Positions 1 through 8,390 are shown, counted from the stretch's first letter. The stretch is 64,000 nucleotides of DNA from JAKPUX01 sp035353815 (GCA_035353815.1 DAOQAG010000001.1:1-64000); one strand, 5' to 3'. Notes: generated by a model from the letters alone, not told the origin. Program-made: numbers and translations.

Positions 1-412
1 CGGCCTGGCCATGAGCCTCTACCAGGATGCCCGCTCTAAAGTACCGGCGCAGTTCATCCGCAACTGGCCCCGCCTGCACCGGGTGATCTATAACAAGTAC
101 TATATCGACGAGTTCTATCAGGCGACCGTCATCCGCTTCACCCTCTGGCTGTCGCGCGCCAGCGGCTGGTTCGATAGCACGGTCATTGATGGACTGGTGA
201 ACGGCGTCGCCTGGGTGGGCAAGAAGCTGGGCTTCGCCAGCGGTGCCCACGACGAGGTGGTGATCGACGGTGCGGTCAACGGCATTGCCAAATGGACCGG
301 CGCCGGCGGCCAGGCCTTGCGTAAAGCCCAGACCGGCCGTATCCAGACCTATCTCTACGTGCTGTTCGGCGCCGGCCTGCTGGCGGTGCTGGTGATTTAT
401 ATCGTTCTCTAG
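1..412 (+). CDS. nuoL: NADH-quinone oxidoreductase subunit L, C-terminal part (5' end outside window)
   Basis: The reading frame is open from the first full codon at base 2 to a TAG at 410-412, giving about 136 residues of a longer protein. NuoL is the distal antiporter-like proton-pumping subunit of respiratory complex I in the cytoplasmic membrane. The visible part has the NuoL tail pattern: a YYIDEFYQATVIR-like segment, a short amphipathic stretch and a final hydrophobic helix (about the last 20 residues) at the extreme C-terminus. The identification is supported by nuoM and nuoN following directly on the same strand, the usual L-M-N order. No promoter is seen between these genes, so they are probably co-transcribed. 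Confidence 0.9.
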   Translation, partial: GLAMSLYQDARSKVPAQFIRNWPRLHRVIYNKYYIDEFYQATVIRFTLWLSRASGWFDSTVIDGLVNGVAWVGKKLGFASGAHDEVVIDGAVNGIAKWTGAGGQALRKAQTGRIQTYLYVLFGAGLLAVLVIYIVL

Positions 413-510
413 GACCGGATCACCATCGCCCCGGCCGCTCCTGCACCCGGAGCGGCGGGCACCATCCGGCTTTCAGGTCTTCGAAACCATTGAACCATGG
501 AGCCCTTGCT

Positions 511-2031
511 ATGACCGAATCCACGCTCTTGACCTGGATCATCTTTTTACCTCTGCTCGGCATACCCGTCGTCCTGCTGCTGCCGGCCGCGCAGAAAAAA
601 GCCATCCGCTGGGCGGCCACGATCTTTAGCGGCCTGGCCCTGCTGCTCGGCATCCAGATGCTGCTGCAATTTGATCCTTCCATCGCCGGCATGCAGATGC
701 AGCACCACCTCGTCTGGATCCGTTCCTTCAGCATCGAGTATTTCGTCGGTGTCGATGGCCTTTCGGTGCTGCTGATCTTTCTGACCGTGCTGATCAGCTT
801 TATCGCCACCATCGCCTCCTGGAGTATCGAAAAATATCTCCGCGGCTACTTCGCCCTGCTGCTTCTGCTCGAAACCGGCATGCTCGGCACCTTTTGCAGC
901 CTCGACATGTTCCTCTTTTACGTCTTTTGGGAGGTGATGCTCCTGCCGATGTACTTTCTCATCGGTATCTGGGGCGGTCCGCGCAAGGAATATGCGGCCA
1001 TCAAGTTCTTCCTCTATACCTTGTTCGGCTCGGTGCTGATGCTGCTGGCCGTCATCGCCCTCTACTACAACTCGAGCCCGGCGACCCTCGTTGACGGCAC
1101 CCCGACCCTGCATACCTTCAATATCGTCAAACTGATCACCGAGAACGATTTCGCCACCAAGGCGCCGCTGCTCGGCATCCAGTTCAGCCATCTCATTTTC
1201 ATATTGCTCTTCATCGGCTTCGCCATCAAGATCCCGATGGTGCCGTTCCACACCTGGTTGCCGGACGCGCATGTCGAGGCCCCCACCCCGATCTCCGTCA
1301 TCCTCGCCGGCATTCTGCTCAAGATGGGCGGCTATGGCATCCTGCGCTTCAATTTCGGCATCCTCCCCGAAGCCACCCAATGGGCCGCTCCCGGGATGGC
1401 ACTTTTCGGCGCGATCAGTATCGTCTATGGCGCCTTTGTCTGCCTGGCGCAAAAGGATCTGAAGAAAATGATCGCCTACTCCTCGGTCAGCCATATGGGC
1501 TTTGTCCTGCTCGGCATCTCGGCCTTTACCGCACAGGGGATCGTCGGCGGCGTCTTTCAGATGTTCACCCACGGACTCATCAGCCCGATGCTCTTCCTTA
1601 TTGCCGGCGTGATCTATGACCGCGCCCACCACCGCGAGATCGAGGGCTTTGGCGGCCTGGCCTACCAGATGCCCGAATATACCGGCCTCACCGGACTGGC
1701 CTTCATGGCCTCCCTCGGTTTGCCGGCCTTGTGCGGTTTCATCAGCGAATTTCTCGTCTTTGTCGGCGCCTTCCCGACCTATCGCCTCCTCACCATCTTC
1801 TCCGCCCTGGCTGTGATCATCACCGCTGCCTATTACCTCTGGGCAATGCAGCGGATGTTCCTCGGCAAGCTCAATGAAAAATACGCGGGCCTGCCCGACC
1901 TGACCTGGCGCGAACGCATCACCCTCTACCCCCTGGCAGCCCTGATCGTGATCATCGGCATCTTCCCCGGTCCGGCGCTGAACCTGGTCAACAAGACCCT
2001 GATGACCCTTCTTGCCGTGTTCAAAGGTTGA
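511..2031 (+). CDS. nuoM: NADH-quinone oxidoreductase subunit M
   Basis: Antiporter-like proton channel subunit of complex I, 506 residues, the usual size for NuoM, and hydrophobic throughout (about 14 helices expected). Landmarks are the conserved glutamate helix WEVMLLPMYFLIGIWGG (around residue 140) and the block PMVPFHTWLPDAHVEAPTP (around residue 240), followed by ILLKMGGYG with a conserved lysine. I chose the ATG at 511 because GGAG at 499-502 precedes it by 8 bases; an in-frame TTG at 490 lacks a comparable site. The stop overlaps the region carrying the nuoN ribosome binding site, so the two genes are tightly coupled. Confidence 0.96.
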   Translation: MTESTLLTWIIFLPLLGIPVVLLLPAAQKKAIRWAATIFSGLALLLGIQMLLQFDPSIAGMQMQHHLVWIRSFSIEYFVGVDGLSVLLIFLTVLISFIATIASWSIEKYLRGYFALLLLLETGMLGTFCSLDMFLFYVFWEVMLLPMYFLIGIWGGPRKEYAAIKFFLYTLFGSVLMLLAVIALYYNSSPATLVDGTPTLHTFNIVKLITENDFATKAPLLGIQFSHLIFILLFIGFAIKIPMVPFHTWLPDAHVEAPTPISVILAGILLKMGGYGILRFNFGILPEATQWAAPGMALFGAISIVYGAFVCLAQKDLKKMIAYSSVSHMGFVLLGISAFTAQGIVGGVFQMFTHGLISPMLFLIAGVIYDRAHHREIEGFGGLAYQMPEYTGLTGLAFMASLGLPALCGFISEFLVFVGAFPTYRLLTIFSALAVIITAAYYLWAMQRMFLGKLNEKYAGLPDLTWRERITLYPLAALIVIIGIFPGPALNLVNKTLMTLLAVFKG

Positions 2032-2045
2032 GGGAGGAAAAGCGC

Positions 2046-3509
2046 ATGGCTTTGGCACAACTTTCCCTGCTCTATCCGCTGCTCGCGCTTGCCGCCGGGG
2101 TGATCGCCGTGCTCCTGGCCGGCATGGGCCAATCGGCCGATCCGCGCCGCCGCAGCCTCTTCGTGGCCCTCCTCTTTCTGGCCGCGGCCGCCCTTCTGGA
2201 CCTGCTCTTCCCCGGAGATGGCGCGATCAGTGATCTGCTGCAATTCGACGCCTTCAGCCGCTTCTTCCTCTGGCTGGCGATGATCGCCACCGCCCTGGTG
2301 CTGATCCTCGCCACACAATCGGCTGAGCTCGCGCACCGCCGCTTTCCTGAGTTCGCCGCCCTGTTGCTCACCATCTGCACCGGCATCACCCTGATGGCCG
2401 CCGCGCGCAACCTGCTGATGGCCTATCTCGCCATGGAGATGGTCAGCTATGCCTCCTATATCCTGACCGGATTCAAGCGCGCCAATCTCTTCTCGCATGA
2501 AGCGGCGCTCAAGTATGTGATCTTTGGCGGTGTCGCCTCCGGCGTCATGCTCTTCGGCATCTCGCTCCTCTACGGCCTCACCGGCTCGACGGCCTTCAGC
2601 GCCATCGCCGGCGCCCTGGCCCCGGGCGGTCCGGTGCTGGCCGCGGGCCGGACAGGACTTTTCGCCGCGGTCATCGCCCTGATCATGATCCTCACCGGTC
2701 TCTGCTTCAAAACCGCCGCCGTGCCCTTCCATATGTGGAGCCCGGATGTCTATCAGGGCGCGCCGACCCCCTTCACCGGATTTCTCAGCGTCGCCCCCAA
2801 AGCAGCGGGCTTCGCCCTGATGCTCCGCTTCTTCTCGGCCCTGCTGCCCCAGGCCGGCCCAGAACTGCGCACCCTTGTGCTCATCCTCCTTGGCCTGATC
2901 TCGGCGCTTACCATGACTCTCGGCAACCTCACGGCCATCCATCAGACCAATATCAAGCGCCTCCTCGCCTACTCCTCCATCGCCCATGCCGGCTATATGA
3001 TGATGGGCGTGGCACTGATCGATCAGATCGGCGCCGGCGCGGTTCTGCTCTATCTCGGCATCTATCTGGTGATGAATCTTGGTGCCTTTGCCGTGGTGCA
3101 GATCGTGGCGGACAAGCTGGGCACGGAGGAAATCGCGGAGTACAAGGGGTTGGGCTACCGGGCGCCGCTGCTCGGCTTCGTCCTGAGCGTCTACCTCTTT
3201 TCACTGGCCGGACTGCCGCCCCTGGCGGGCTTTATCGGCAAATTTTTCCTCTTCGCCGCCCTGATCCACAATAGCGGCTTCTGGTACTTGGTCCTGGCCC
3301 TGGTCGGCATACTCAACAGCGTGGTCGGGCTGTTCTACTATACCCGCATCATGCGCGAGATGTACATGCGCAGCAGCGAAGAGGCTCCGTCCTGGCGGGT
3401 CGCCCTCGCGCCGCTGCTGGTCGTGCTGGCGGTGCCGGTCTTCTTCCTCGGCCTCTATTGGGTGCCGCTGCAGGACTGGGCGCTCGCGGCGGTCCAGGCC
3501 CTGCACTAG
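2046..3509 (+). CDS. nuoN: NADH-quinone oxidoreductase subunit N
   Basis: Third antiporter-like membrane subunit of complex I, 487 residues. Typical NuoN landmarks are EMVSYASYILTGF (around residue 137), AVPFHMWSPDVYQGAPTPF (around 227) followed by a conserved lysine in VAPKAAGF, and LLAYSSIAHAGYMMMG (around 310). The ATG at 2046 has an AGGGAGG site at 2031-2037, 8 bases upstream; an in-frame TTG at 2028 overlaps the nuoM stop but has no such site. It is the last gene of the nuo operon here: a strong terminator starts about 15 bases after the stop, and the next gene runs the other way. Confidence 0.96.
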   Translation: MALAQLSLLYPLLALAAGVIAVLLAGMGQSADPRRRSLFVALLFLAAAALLDLLFPGDGAISDLLQFDAFSRFFLWLAMIATALVLILATQSAELAHRRFPEFAALLLTICTGITLMAAARNLLMAYLAMEMVSYASYILTGFKRANLFSHEAALKYVIFGGVASGVMLFGISLLYGLTGSTAFSAIAGALAPGGPVLAAGRTGLFAAVIALIMILTGLCFKTAAVPFHMWSPDVYQGAPTPFTGFLSVAPKAAGFALMLRFFSALLPQAGPELRTLVLILLGLISALTMTLGNLTAIHQTNIKRLLAYSSIAHAGYMMMGVALIDQIGAGAVLLYLGIYLVMNLGAFAVVQIVADKLGTEEIAEYKGLGYRAPLLGFVLSVYLFSLAGLPPLAGFIGKFFLFAALIHNSGFWYLVLALVGILNSVVGLFYYTRIMREMYMRSSEEAPSWRVALAPLLVVLAVPVFFLGLYWVPLQDWALAAVQALH

Positions 3510-3524
3510 TTTCCCGAATACACA

Positions 3525-3563
3525 AAAAGCCCCTGATCAGAGTAGCCGATCAGGGGCTTTTTT
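3525..3563. terminator. Bidirectional rho-independent terminator after nuoN
   Basis: Inverted repeat AAAAAGCCCCTGATC / GATCAGGGGCTTTTTT around a short loop (AGAGTAGCC). The A-run on the left and T-run on the right make it functional in both directions, so it can end both the nuo operon and the leftward transcript carrying the DUF1684 gene. Confidence 0.9.
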
Positions 3564-3582
3564 ATTTCCCGGCAGGAGGAGG

Positions 3583-3676
3583 CGTGCGGCGAGGCTGCGA
3601 AGGAGGCAATGGCTTTCGCACCCGCATGGTGGGGCGGCATAGCCGCGATCCCAACCGTGCGGCGAGGCCGCGAAGG
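3583..3676. repeat. Short direct repeat pair, 21 bp with one mismatch, 73 bp apart
   Basis: The 21-base unit CGTGCGGCGAGGCTGCGAAGG lies at 3583-3603 and recurs at 3656-3676 with a single T to C change. Both copies are followed within a few bases by AATGGC. They sit between the nuoN terminator and the end of the DUF1684 gene, in otherwise empty sequence. Function unknown; they could be remnants of a dispersed intergenic repeat. Confidence 0.6.
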
Positions 3677-3678
3677 CG

Positions 3679-4599
3679 TTAATGGCCCTCCTCGCCCATG
3701 TAGCGTTTTTCTCCGGCCCGAATCGCCAGCGGCAACCGGTTCTGTTCCGGCGGGAGCGGACAGGTCGCATAGGGGGTGAAGGAGCAGGGTGGGTTATAGG
3801 CCTTGTTGAAATCAATGAGGACCGCGCCTGTCGAATCCGGCCGCTCTACGTAGAGGAAGCGGCCGCCGCCATAGGTCTCCTCCCCGCTGGTTTCATCCGC
3901 CATGACCATGAAGAGGGGCGCTTTCGCGCCTTCATCAAGGGCATCGAGCCGGTACGGCTTGCCCCGGATCGTGAAGAGCAAGGCCCCGGGGCAGGATTGT
4001 TCTTCCACCTGGCCGACGACATTGACGATACGGAGTTTTTTCGCCGGATCATAGGGGACGAAGCGGCCCGTGATCCGCCAGGCCGGATCGACCGGATAGC
4101 GTTCGATCCCCTTGAACGCCTTGAGCCGTGGACTTGCGCTGTCGCGCAGCCGGATCGCATAGCGGTCGCCGCGTTTGATGAGGTGCCAGGAGAGGGTCCC
4201 GTAAAAAAGCCGGGTCGGCACGTCCCGGGTGTCGTCCTGCAGGACCATCTCCGTCACGCGGCTGCTGTCGGCGCCGGTGACGCGGACCTCCGGAAGGATG
4301 CGCACCGTGACGACGCCTTGCTGCAGATAAAAAGCCCCCATCTGCTGCGGACAGCGGCCCTCGGGAAAACGCACCGGATTATCCGCCCCGCTGCCGAAGC
4401 GGTTTTCCCCCTCCTGCAGCCAAAAGCGCCCGGCCAGACTGAGCCAGCCATCGGGCCGCGTGAGGCTGGCCAGACGCTGCCGGTGCCAGGCCTCGATCTG
4501 CTGCACATAGGCCGGATCGGCAGCCTTGTCCGCCGGCCTGGAGCAGGCGGATAGCAGGATGAGAATCCCCAACAGCATGATCAGCATCGCTCGTGGCAT
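3679..4599 (-). CDS. DUF1684 family lipoprotein
   Basis: A 306-residue protein with an N-terminal lipoprotein signal (hydrophobic stretch ending in the lipobox LLSAC, Cys at about 19), so it should be membrane-anchored outside the cytoplasm. The body matches the DUF1684 pattern: WHRQRLASLTRPDGWLSLAG near the start, a glycine-rich turn EETYGGGRFLY, and the highly conserved end YATCPLPPEQNRLPLAIRAG followed by EK. Biochemical function of the family is unknown. I chose ATG 4599 because AGGAG lies 8 bases upstream; an in-frame GTG at 4608 overlaps that site. It lies 66 bases downstream of the C39-like gene and may share its transcript. Confidence 0.88.
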   Translation of the reverse strand: MPRAMLIMLLGILILLSACSRPADKAADPAYVQQIEAWHRQRLASLTRPDGWLSLAGRFWLQEGENRFGSGADNPVRFPEGRCPQQMGAFYLQQGVVTVRILPEVRVTGADSSRVTEMVLQDDTRDVPTRLFYGTLSWHLIKRGDRYAIRLRDSASPRLKAFKGIERYPVDPAWRITGRFVPYDPAKKLRIVNVVGQVEEQSCPGALLFTIRGKPYRLDALDEGAKAPLFMVMADETSGEETYGGGRFLYVERPDSTGAVLIDFNKAYNPPCSFTPYATCPLPPEQNRLPLAIRAGEKRYMGEEGH

Positions 4600-4665
4600 G
4601 GTACTCACTCCTCTCCACTGGTGGTGAACCGGGCCCAGATAACGCAGCCGGCCTTGCGGCCTGCG

Positions 4666-6840
4666 CTAGCGCATCAGGGTCGCCTTGATCGAGCGCACCT
4701 CTTTTCCCAGAGTGGCCCGGATGACATAGAGCCCGGAGGGCAGGTCCCTGCCGGCGTCAGATCGGCCATCCCATAAGAGGTGCCGGGTGCCGGCCGGCAC
4801 GAGGTCCCGCTGCAGCAGCCGGACCCGCTCGCCGGCCAGATTGAACACTTCCACCGTGACCTTTTCCTCTCGTGGCAGGAGATACTCGATACGGGTGCCG
4901 GCATTGAACGGGTTGGGATGGTTCTGAGTCAGGGCATAGACCAGCGGCACAGCGGCCGCGCCATCCCGCAGGCCCTGCAGCAGCAGGACGCTGTTCGTAC
5001 GGTACCGCACGCCACCCGCAAGGTGCCGGCCTGTCAGTCCATCGCTGATCTCCGCCGGCTCGAGGGGACTCTCCTGGCCCCTGCGATGCAACCAGCAGCG
5101 CATCACAAGCTCGCCGCCATCGACCGCTCCAGCCGCATCCGTGAAATCAGGATCCACGCCACGAACCGTGAGCAGGCACTGTCCGCCCTGCACTACGCCC
5201 GCGCCGGCGAGCCGCCCCTCCGTCAAAACACCGATTTCATCCCCGTCTGCAAAGGGCAGATCCCGCCACAGCAAGACGGCCGACGGACCGCTGCAGGAGG
5301 CCTCCATCGTAAAGTGTTCCGTGCCGGGCACCGCTGCCGCGGGCACTGAGGCTTCCCGGCCCAGACTTGCGGAGGGATAGGTCAGGGTCGCGCTCGCCGA
5401 GAGATAAAGCTGATAGCCCTGTCCCGGCTGCAGCGAGCCGATGGTGTTGATCTCATAGGCCGGCCAGTACACCATGCCCTCCCCGTTCTTGGCGATCACC
5501 AGGGAGCCCTGGATGGATTGCAGCGCCTGGACAGCCGACTGGGGCGACGAGCACACATAGGAGATCATATTCCAGCCCGCCGCCAGCCCCAGGGGCGTGG
5601 AGGCGGCATCCAGCACCGTGCCGCTGATATCCAGGGTCGCAGCGGTGGTCAGATAGAGCTGATAGCCCTGCAAGGCATTCCAGGAGCCGATCTGATCGAT
5701 GCCAAGGGAGGGCCAGTAGACCTCGCCGCTGCCGTTCTTCATGATGACCAGATTGCCCGCGAGGGGGGCCAGCAGCGCGCTCACACTCGCATTGTCCGCC
5801 TGCATATAGGAGGAGATCATGTTCCAGCCTCCGGCCAGGGCGATGTGCTGCACGGCAGCAGGAGCGAGATGCAGCACGACCACCCCCCATTGCGTCATGC
5901 TCGTGCTGGAATAATAGGTGCCCCACTTCATCGAATGATCGTTATAATCCCAGGTATCATGCAGATAGATGGTACTGTCCGCATCCTCATAGCCAAAGCC
6001 GATCATGGTATGACCAGCCATCTGCAGGAGCACGGGGTACCCGGCATCAATCTCTTGATGAAATTGCGTGAGCGTAAATCCGGTCGTATTGCCGTTATAT
6101 CCCTGGATCGTCTGGGTATAGCAGGTTGTGACGGTGTAGCCGCGCGATTCGAAAAATAACCGCATGCCATAGGCCCCGTCGTCGACGGTGGAGGAGGACA
6201 AGGGATTGCCGCTGGGATAATAATAAAAACGGGTTCCGCCATCCATATTGTTCCAGGTCGACTGACTGGTCCGCATGTAATCCCCGAGGCAGTCACCGAG
6301 GGTGTGCTCGCTCCAGCTGTTGGCGATAAAAGGATCAGGATCGGTATTGCCGTAGCGGATCCAGTAGTCGTCGACGTGCCCGCGCGTCGCCCGGCCGTCC
6401 ACACCATTGCGGGTGGCACTGAGGGGGCATTGTTTTCTGGTTTCGCCATTGATCACCACGGCGCCCCAGGTACTGTTGTTCAGGGGCATCACGCCGCCGT
6501 TGGCCGGCCCGGTATAGATATTGGGATAACCGTGGGCGTCATAATAGGCCGCCATCATGGATGCGGCCGTGGGCGAACAGCCGAACGACCAGTCGTAGGC
6601 CGGCATTCCGGCCAGCCCGATCGCATCCGCCGGAAGAGCGGCCGCGATGGCGGTGTATCCCTGCGGCGGTTTGCTGTGGATGTCGATCACCTCGACCTCC
6701 GCGCCGGAGTCATCCAGGTAGCGTGCCACGATCAGGCTGTCCGGAACAGCGGGAATCCGCCGCGACTGGCCTGCGGCGCTGCCGAGGAGAGCGGATATCA
6801 ACAGGAAACATGCAGCCGATGCAAAGCGATGATCACTCAT
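4666..6840 (-). CDS. Secreted C39-like cysteine peptidase with tandem repeats and T9SS sorting domain
   Basis: A 724-residue secreted protein. Residues 1-24 form a signal peptide ending SAAGQ. Residues about 75-325 look like a Peptidase_C39_2-type papain-fold domain: YDWSFGCSPTAASMMAAYY puts the likely nucleophile at Cys88, with His277 in AGHTMIGFGY and Asp295 in LHDTWD as probable partners. Residues about 334-485 hold two roughly 75-residue repeats, each starting LAxGWNMIS and containing a KNGxGxVYWPxxxIxxIGS-like core. The last roughly 85 residues begin at NHPNPFNAGT and end KATLMR, a type A T9SS sorting domain. The predicted route is Sec export, then T9SS delivery to the surface. Substrate unknown. 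GAGAGGGGG precedes the start ATG. Confidence 0.8.
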   Translation of the reverse strand: MSDHRFASAACFLLISALLGSAAGQSRRIPAVPDSLIVARYLDDSGAEVEVIDIHSKPPQGYTAIAAALPADAIGLAGMPAYDWSFGCSPTAASMMAAYYDAHGYPNIYTGPANGGVMPLNNSTWGAVVINGETRKQCPLSATRNGVDGRATRGHVDDYWIRYGNTDPDPFIANSWSEHTLGDCLGDYMRTSQSTWNNMDGGTRFYYYPSGNPLSSSTVDDGAYGMRLFFESRGYTVTTCYTQTIQGYNGNTTGFTLTQFHQEIDAGYPVLLQMAGHTMIGFGYEDADSTIYLHDTWDYNDHSMKWGTYYSSTSMTQWGVVVLHLAPAAVQHIALAGGWNMISSYMQADNASVSALLAPLAGNLVIMKNGSGEVYWPSLGIDQIGSWNALQGYQLYLTTAATLDISGTVLDAASTPLGLAAGWNMISYVCSSPQSAVQALQSIQGSLVIAKNGEGMVYWPAYEINTIGSLQPGQGYQLYLSASATLTYPSASLGREASVPAAAVPGTEHFTMEASCSGPSAVLLWRDLPFADGDEIGVLTEGRLAGAGVVQGGQCLLTVRGVDPDFTDAAGAVDGGELVMRCWLHRRGQESPLEPAEISDGLTGRHLAGGVRYRTNSVLLLQGLRDGAAAVPLVYALTQNHPNPFNAGTRIEYLLPREEKVTVEVFNLAGERVRLLQRDLVPAGTRHLLWDGRSDAGRDLPSGLYVIRATLGKEVRSIKATLMR

Positions 6841-6944
6841 GGTTTCCCCCTCTCGGGATGACCGGATATGAAACGGCCCCTTTTCTGAAATCTACCAAAA
6901 CCGGCGGCAAAAGACAAATGGATTTTATGGCCTCCGGGCCCTGT

Positions 6945-6979
6945 AAAAAAAAACCCGGGAGGGATTACGCCCCCGGGCT
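6945..6979 (-). terminator. Leftward rho-independent terminator (second of a tandem pair)
   Basis: On the minus strand the arms CCCGGG / CCCGGG plus two further G-C pairs are followed by a run of nine T (A-run at 6945-6953 on the plus strand). No protein gene ends just before it in that direction. Confidence 0.75.
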
Positions 6980-7049
6980 TCATTGGCCGGTGCTCGTCGC
7001 GGGTGAAGAAAAATCTGGATTCGAACCATCCCGATGATCGGTGCCGCAT

Positions 7050-7090
7050 AAAAAAAAGAGGGGGGCGGGGTGAGATACTCACCCCGCCCC
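7050..7090 (-). terminator. Very strong leftward rho-independent terminator (first of a tandem pair)
   Basis: Perfect 13-bp stem GGGGCGGGGTGAG / CTCACCCCGCCCC (7062-7074 and 7078-7090) with a 3-base loop. On the minus strand it is followed by CCTC and eight T (A-run 7050-7057). GTTTT after the other arm gives weak activity rightward too. It should end the transcript that starts near 7598. Confidence 0.85.
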
Positions 7091-7097
7091 GTTTTGG

Positions 7098-7598
7098 ATC
7101 CCTCACCGGCGCCAAGGCGCAGAAAGGCCCGTCGAGGCGGACCCATGGCCTCCCCCAGCCAGGAGGGATCGAGGGTGATTCCTTAGACGAAATAGATTCC
7201 GATAGTGTGGCGCCGCAGCGAAAGCAGGGCAAACGCCCGGGAGGAGAGATGGCCGGGAGAAAAGGCAGTCAGGAAACGTTGCGATCGTACCCAGGGGCAT
7301 ATGGTTCATCCCTTTGGTCATGGTAGCCCGATACGTGCTGCGAGCGCACACACCATCATGCTGCCGGACCAGAGTGCAGCCTGTTCGAGGTTTGTGCTCC
7401 TGCGTGGGGTAAAGGCTGATACGCTTGTTCAGTCTTCACCAGCAGCGATGGACGCCGCTGTATAATGCAACAGATAGAGCCGACGTATTCACATCTTCCC
7501 CTGCTCAATTCCCTGCTGCATAGAGCCCCAACCTCCCCAGGTACGTCGAGTGAAATGAACAACCCCCATAAAAAACGATTAATGACGTCTATTCGTCA
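7098..7598 (-). ncRNA. Candidate orphan non-coding RNA, about 500 nt, family not recognised
   Basis: Bounded by the promoter at 7605-7633 and the terminator at 7050-7090. The minus-strand sequence has internal pairing, for example CGACGTA (plus 7541-7547 region) with TACGTCG (7480-7487 region), closing a roughly 57-base segment that itself contains GCTC/GAGC. I looked for signatures of RNase P RNA, tmRNA, SRP RNA and 6S RNA and saw no convincing core motif. A transcript is inferred; the product could instead be a short unrecognised peptide. Confidence 0.4.
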
Positions 7599-7607
7599 CT
7601 AATTAAT
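7578..7607. promoter_or_regulatory. Palindrome over the orphan transcription start (operator candidate)
   Basis: Arms ATTAATGACG and CGTCACTAATTAAT with a perfect core TGACG-N6-CGTCA (7583-7587 and 7594-7598). It overlaps the expected start point and part of the -10 box of the leftward promoter, a typical position for a repressor site. Confidence 0.5.
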
Positions 7608-7633
7608 ATATATCATAAAATGGCGAATGTCAA
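7605..7633 (-). promoter_or_regulatory. Leftward sigma-70-type promoter TTGACA-17-TATATT
   Basis: Minus-strand -35 TTGACA (7628-7633), exactly 17 bases spacer, -10 TATATT (7605-7610), in a locally AT-rich patch. The match is the same as the one in front of the sigma factor gene at 20502-20530. Confidence 0.75.
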
Positions 7634-7776
7634 GCGTTTTTGTCCAATTCTTGCACAATTTTTGTGCGGGAACCTCTCCCCGACTCTTCGCGCACCATCG
7701 CAAATATCACGGCCGTGTCGATCACCTTTGTGTCAGGGATTGGTCATCGGCGCCCGGCTTTTGATAATCCCGTCGC

Positions 7777-7876
7777 NNNNNNNNNNNNNNNNNNNNNNNN
7801 NNNNNNNNNNNNNNNNNNNNNNNNNNNNNNNNNNNNNNNNNNNNNNNNNNNNNNNNNNNNNNNNNNNNNNNNNNNN
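7777..7876. other. Assembly gap (100 N)
   Basis: Exactly 100 N, the conventional filler for a scaffold gap of unknown true length. The real distance between flanking sequence, and anything lost in it such as a repeat or RNA gene, is unknown. Confidence 0.98.
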
Positions 7877-7925
7877 TGGTCCCCCGCACCCGATCCGCGG
7901 CAGGCCCGCGCCGATCGCCGCCGGC

Positions 7926-8390
7926 CTATTCCACGGCTACTTTGACCACCGCCTTGCGAATCGTCCCCGCTCCGCCCATAGGCGCGTGGGCATCCTCCGG
8001 GAAAAAGATGGTAAAGCTGCCGGGAGGAACCTCCACCCATCGTTCCGGCTGGTCCTTGAAGAGGATGAGATCCTTTGCCGGGTCCGGCGGGCCGTCGGGA
8101 GCCGTGCACGCGGAAGCCGGCTTCCATCCCATCACATCGGTGCCGGCGATGACATACTGGATATCGATATAGCGGCGGTGCGCCTCCAGCCTGGCGCCCT
8201 CCTTGCCCTTGCCCGCTCCCTCGCTGATGGAGCAATAGAGGCGCTCGCCATCGATCTCATGCCGGCCGAGGCTCAATTCCGCCAGACCGGGCTGCCGCAG
8301 AAAGGCGAAGGCGCGCGCGAAGGCGGGATGCAGGGTAAAATAGCGTTCGGCGTTTTCCAGACGATCCAGGATCAAAGAACTCGCTCGCAT
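7926..8390 (-). CDS. YhcH/YjgK/YiaL family protein, possible internal start within the M28 fusion
   Basis: A complete 154-residue YhcH-type protein starts at ATG 8390, in the same frame as the upstream M28 peptidase with no stop between. AGGAGG (plus 8396-8401) lies 5 bases before the ATG, inside an A-rich stretch, as expected for an independent start. The family (E. coli NanQ, YiaL; formerly linked to beta-galactosidase subunit beta) is small, metal-binding and cytoplasmic, and is tied to sialic acid and other sugar handling. The conserved E-x-H (LEAHRRYIDIQ) and late His (DAHAP) are present. A cytoplasmic fold fused behind a signal peptide makes a separate product more plausible. It ends about 50 bases before the N gap. 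Confidence 0.65.
   Translation of the reverse strand: MRASSLILDRLENAERYFTLHPAFARAFAFLRQPGLAELSLGRHEIDGERLYCSISEGAGKGKEGARLEAHRRYIDIQYVIAGTDVMGWKPASACTAPDGPPDPAKDLILFKDQPERWVEVPPGSFTIFFPEDAHAPMGGAGTIRKAVVKVAVE

Larger units (their letters stand above)
6841..7925. other. Gene-free region with orphan leftward transcription unit and scaffold gap
   Basis: About 1.1 kb without a convincing protein gene. It contains, right to left, the 100-N gap (7777-7876), a near-consensus leftward promoter (7605-7633), a palindrome over the expected start point (7578-7607), about 500 bases of structured-looking sequence, and two strong leftward terminators (7050-7090 and 6945-6979). Short open frames exist on the minus strand (up to 131 codons), but none has a good ribosome binding site or a recognisable protein. 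See findings. Confidence 0.7.

Noticed and set aside
7013..7026. GGTTCGAATCC on the minus strand, like a tRNA or tmRNA T-loop
   Set aside because: No matching acceptor, D or anticodon stems can be built around it; the expected 5' half would fall inside the 13-bp terminator. On the plus strand TGGATTCGA resembles the tmRNA 5' end, but no tag frame or 3' half follows.
7197..7290. Possible cobalamin riboswitch-like text (AGTCAGGAAAC) on the plus strand
   Set aside because: The other B12 element blocks (GGTG-x-AA-x-TCC, CCCGC-x-ACTG) are missing and no gene follows on that strand.
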